This document shows positions 63,655 to 64,000 of a stretch of DNA of 64,000 nucleotides, one piece after another. A model generated the notes under the pieces. That model made no database searches. It saw only the letters and a program-made list of their open reading frames with translations, and was not told the DNA's origin. A program made the position numbers and the translations under genes. The DNA is from Yimella sp. cx-51 (GTDB taxonomy: Bacteria; Actinomycetota; Actinomycetes; Actinomycetales; Dermatophilaceae): the NCBI RefSeq assembly GCF_017654605.1, contig NZ_CP072113.1:496001-560000 (forward strand). Direction: 5' to 3'. Numbering within the stretch: position 1 is the stretch's first letter; every line of letters begins with the position of its first letter.

Positions 63655-63745
63655 ACCCAGTATGTGGAATGACATCTGAGATAGTTCTTTGGATATTTGA
63701 CAAGAACTGTACGTTTGTTCAAGTAATCCGACGGGGGAGGAGCTC
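63655..63745 (+). promoter_or_regulatory. AT-rich promoter/operator region of the TetR gene
   Basis: Bases 63661-63730 contain 25 G or C in 70, far below the surroundings. TTGACA (63697-63702) is a perfect -35; a weak -10 (AGTAAT) lies 19 bases further. TTGACAAGAAC and GTTTGTTCAA form an imperfect dyad around TGTAC, a possible TetR operator. A strong GGGGGAGGAG precedes the ATG. Confidence 0.45.
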
Positions 63746-64000
63746 ATGCCACGAACTCCAGCGGCTGTACGCCGCGCTGAGCTGGTCGAGGCGGCGATTC
63801 GCGTCTCCCTCGATGAAGGATTGGAAGCCGCGACGGTCCGCCGCATTGCGGCAGAAGCCGGTGTTTCACTCGGCACGGTTCACTACTGCTTCGGCTCCAA
63901 GCGAGCGTTGCTCGAGGCAGTGGTCGAATCGGTGTCGCAGCCGCAGTTGAATGTCGACCTCACCGGAGTCGAACCGGACGACCTCTACGGAACGATCCGC
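63746..64000 (+). CDS. TetR family transcriptional regulator, N-terminal part
   Basis: The first 85 residues of a regulator that continues beyond the window. The start PRTPAAVRRAELVEAAIRVS leads into the TetR helix-turn-helix TVRRIAAEAGVSLGTVHYCF, followed by GSKRALLEAVVESV, all typical. The ligand-binding domain is outside. It may repress itself through the AT-rich dyad upstream. Confidence 0.9.
   Translation, partial: MPRTPAAVRRAELVEAAIRVSLDEGLEAATVRRIAAEAGVSLGTVHYCFGSKRALLEAVVESVSQPQLNVDLTGVEPDDLYGTIR

Overview
The window is 64 kb of high-GC, gene-dense DNA from an actinobacterium. The evidence is the use of GTG and TTG starts, System II cytochrome c maturation genes, menaquinone rather than ubiquinone synthesis, and actinobacterial markers (DUF4229, DUF3027, DUF2530, the XPB helicase with its partner, a 14-gene nuo operon). 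Gene order and protein flavour suggest Micrococcales, perhaps Dermacoccaceae; that placement is inference. I see no rRNA, tRNA, CRISPR array, transposase, integrase or phage gene.

Layout. 1-5.1 kb: end of hemL, a histidine phosphatase and the cytochrome c maturation genes (TlpA/ResA-like, ccdA, resB, ccsB), all with overlapping ends, then DUF4229. 5.1-12.8 kb: menA, menE, menC and menB mixed with an SDR, an inositol-monophosphatase-like enzyme, a tandem GNAT protein and a small membrane protein. 12.8-22.6 kb: a DUF1772 gene remnant, an ABC exporter, a cold-shock protein with DUF3027, zwf, a NarL-type two-component system, and DUF2530 facing an NCS2 purine permease. 22.6-25.1 kb: a decayed lipid-catabolism locus with a perfect Crp/GlxR-type palindrome, the 3' end of an acyl-CoA synthetase gene and a thiolase gene with an internal deletion, around an intact FAD oxidoreductase. 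25.2-35 kb: a two-domain TerD protein, the XPB helicase and its usual partner, separated by HMG-CoA lyase, an M13 peptidase, a TIGR03086 protein and an AraC regulator. 35-45 kb: an epimerase with menD, a DUF4097/ribbon-helix-helix pair with a striking operator, a large secreted M6 metalloprotease, and menF facing menG. 45-64 kb: a geranylgeranyl-reductase-family gene, nuoA-N, a long-chain polyprenyl diphosphate synthase and the start of a TetR regulator.

The genes build one respiratory chain: chorismate to isochorismate (MenF), MenD, MenC, MenE, MenB, prenylation (MenA, with a side chain from the polyprenyl synthase), methylation (MenG), probable side-chain saturation (reductase), and quinone reduction by complex I. 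Cytochrome c maturation and a haem gene sit at the other end. A Rex-like operator at the reductase-nuo promoter would tie the block to NADH/NAD+.

The signals most worth a second look are three TGACRTCA octamers spaced exactly 11 bp at the start of the ribbon-helix-helix gene, the Rex-like operator, the Crp-type palindrome in front of a gene that has lost its 5' part, and a repeated arrangement in which a -10-like hexamer ends 6-8 bases before a start codon that lacks a Shine-Dalgarno sequence (likely leaderless transcripts).
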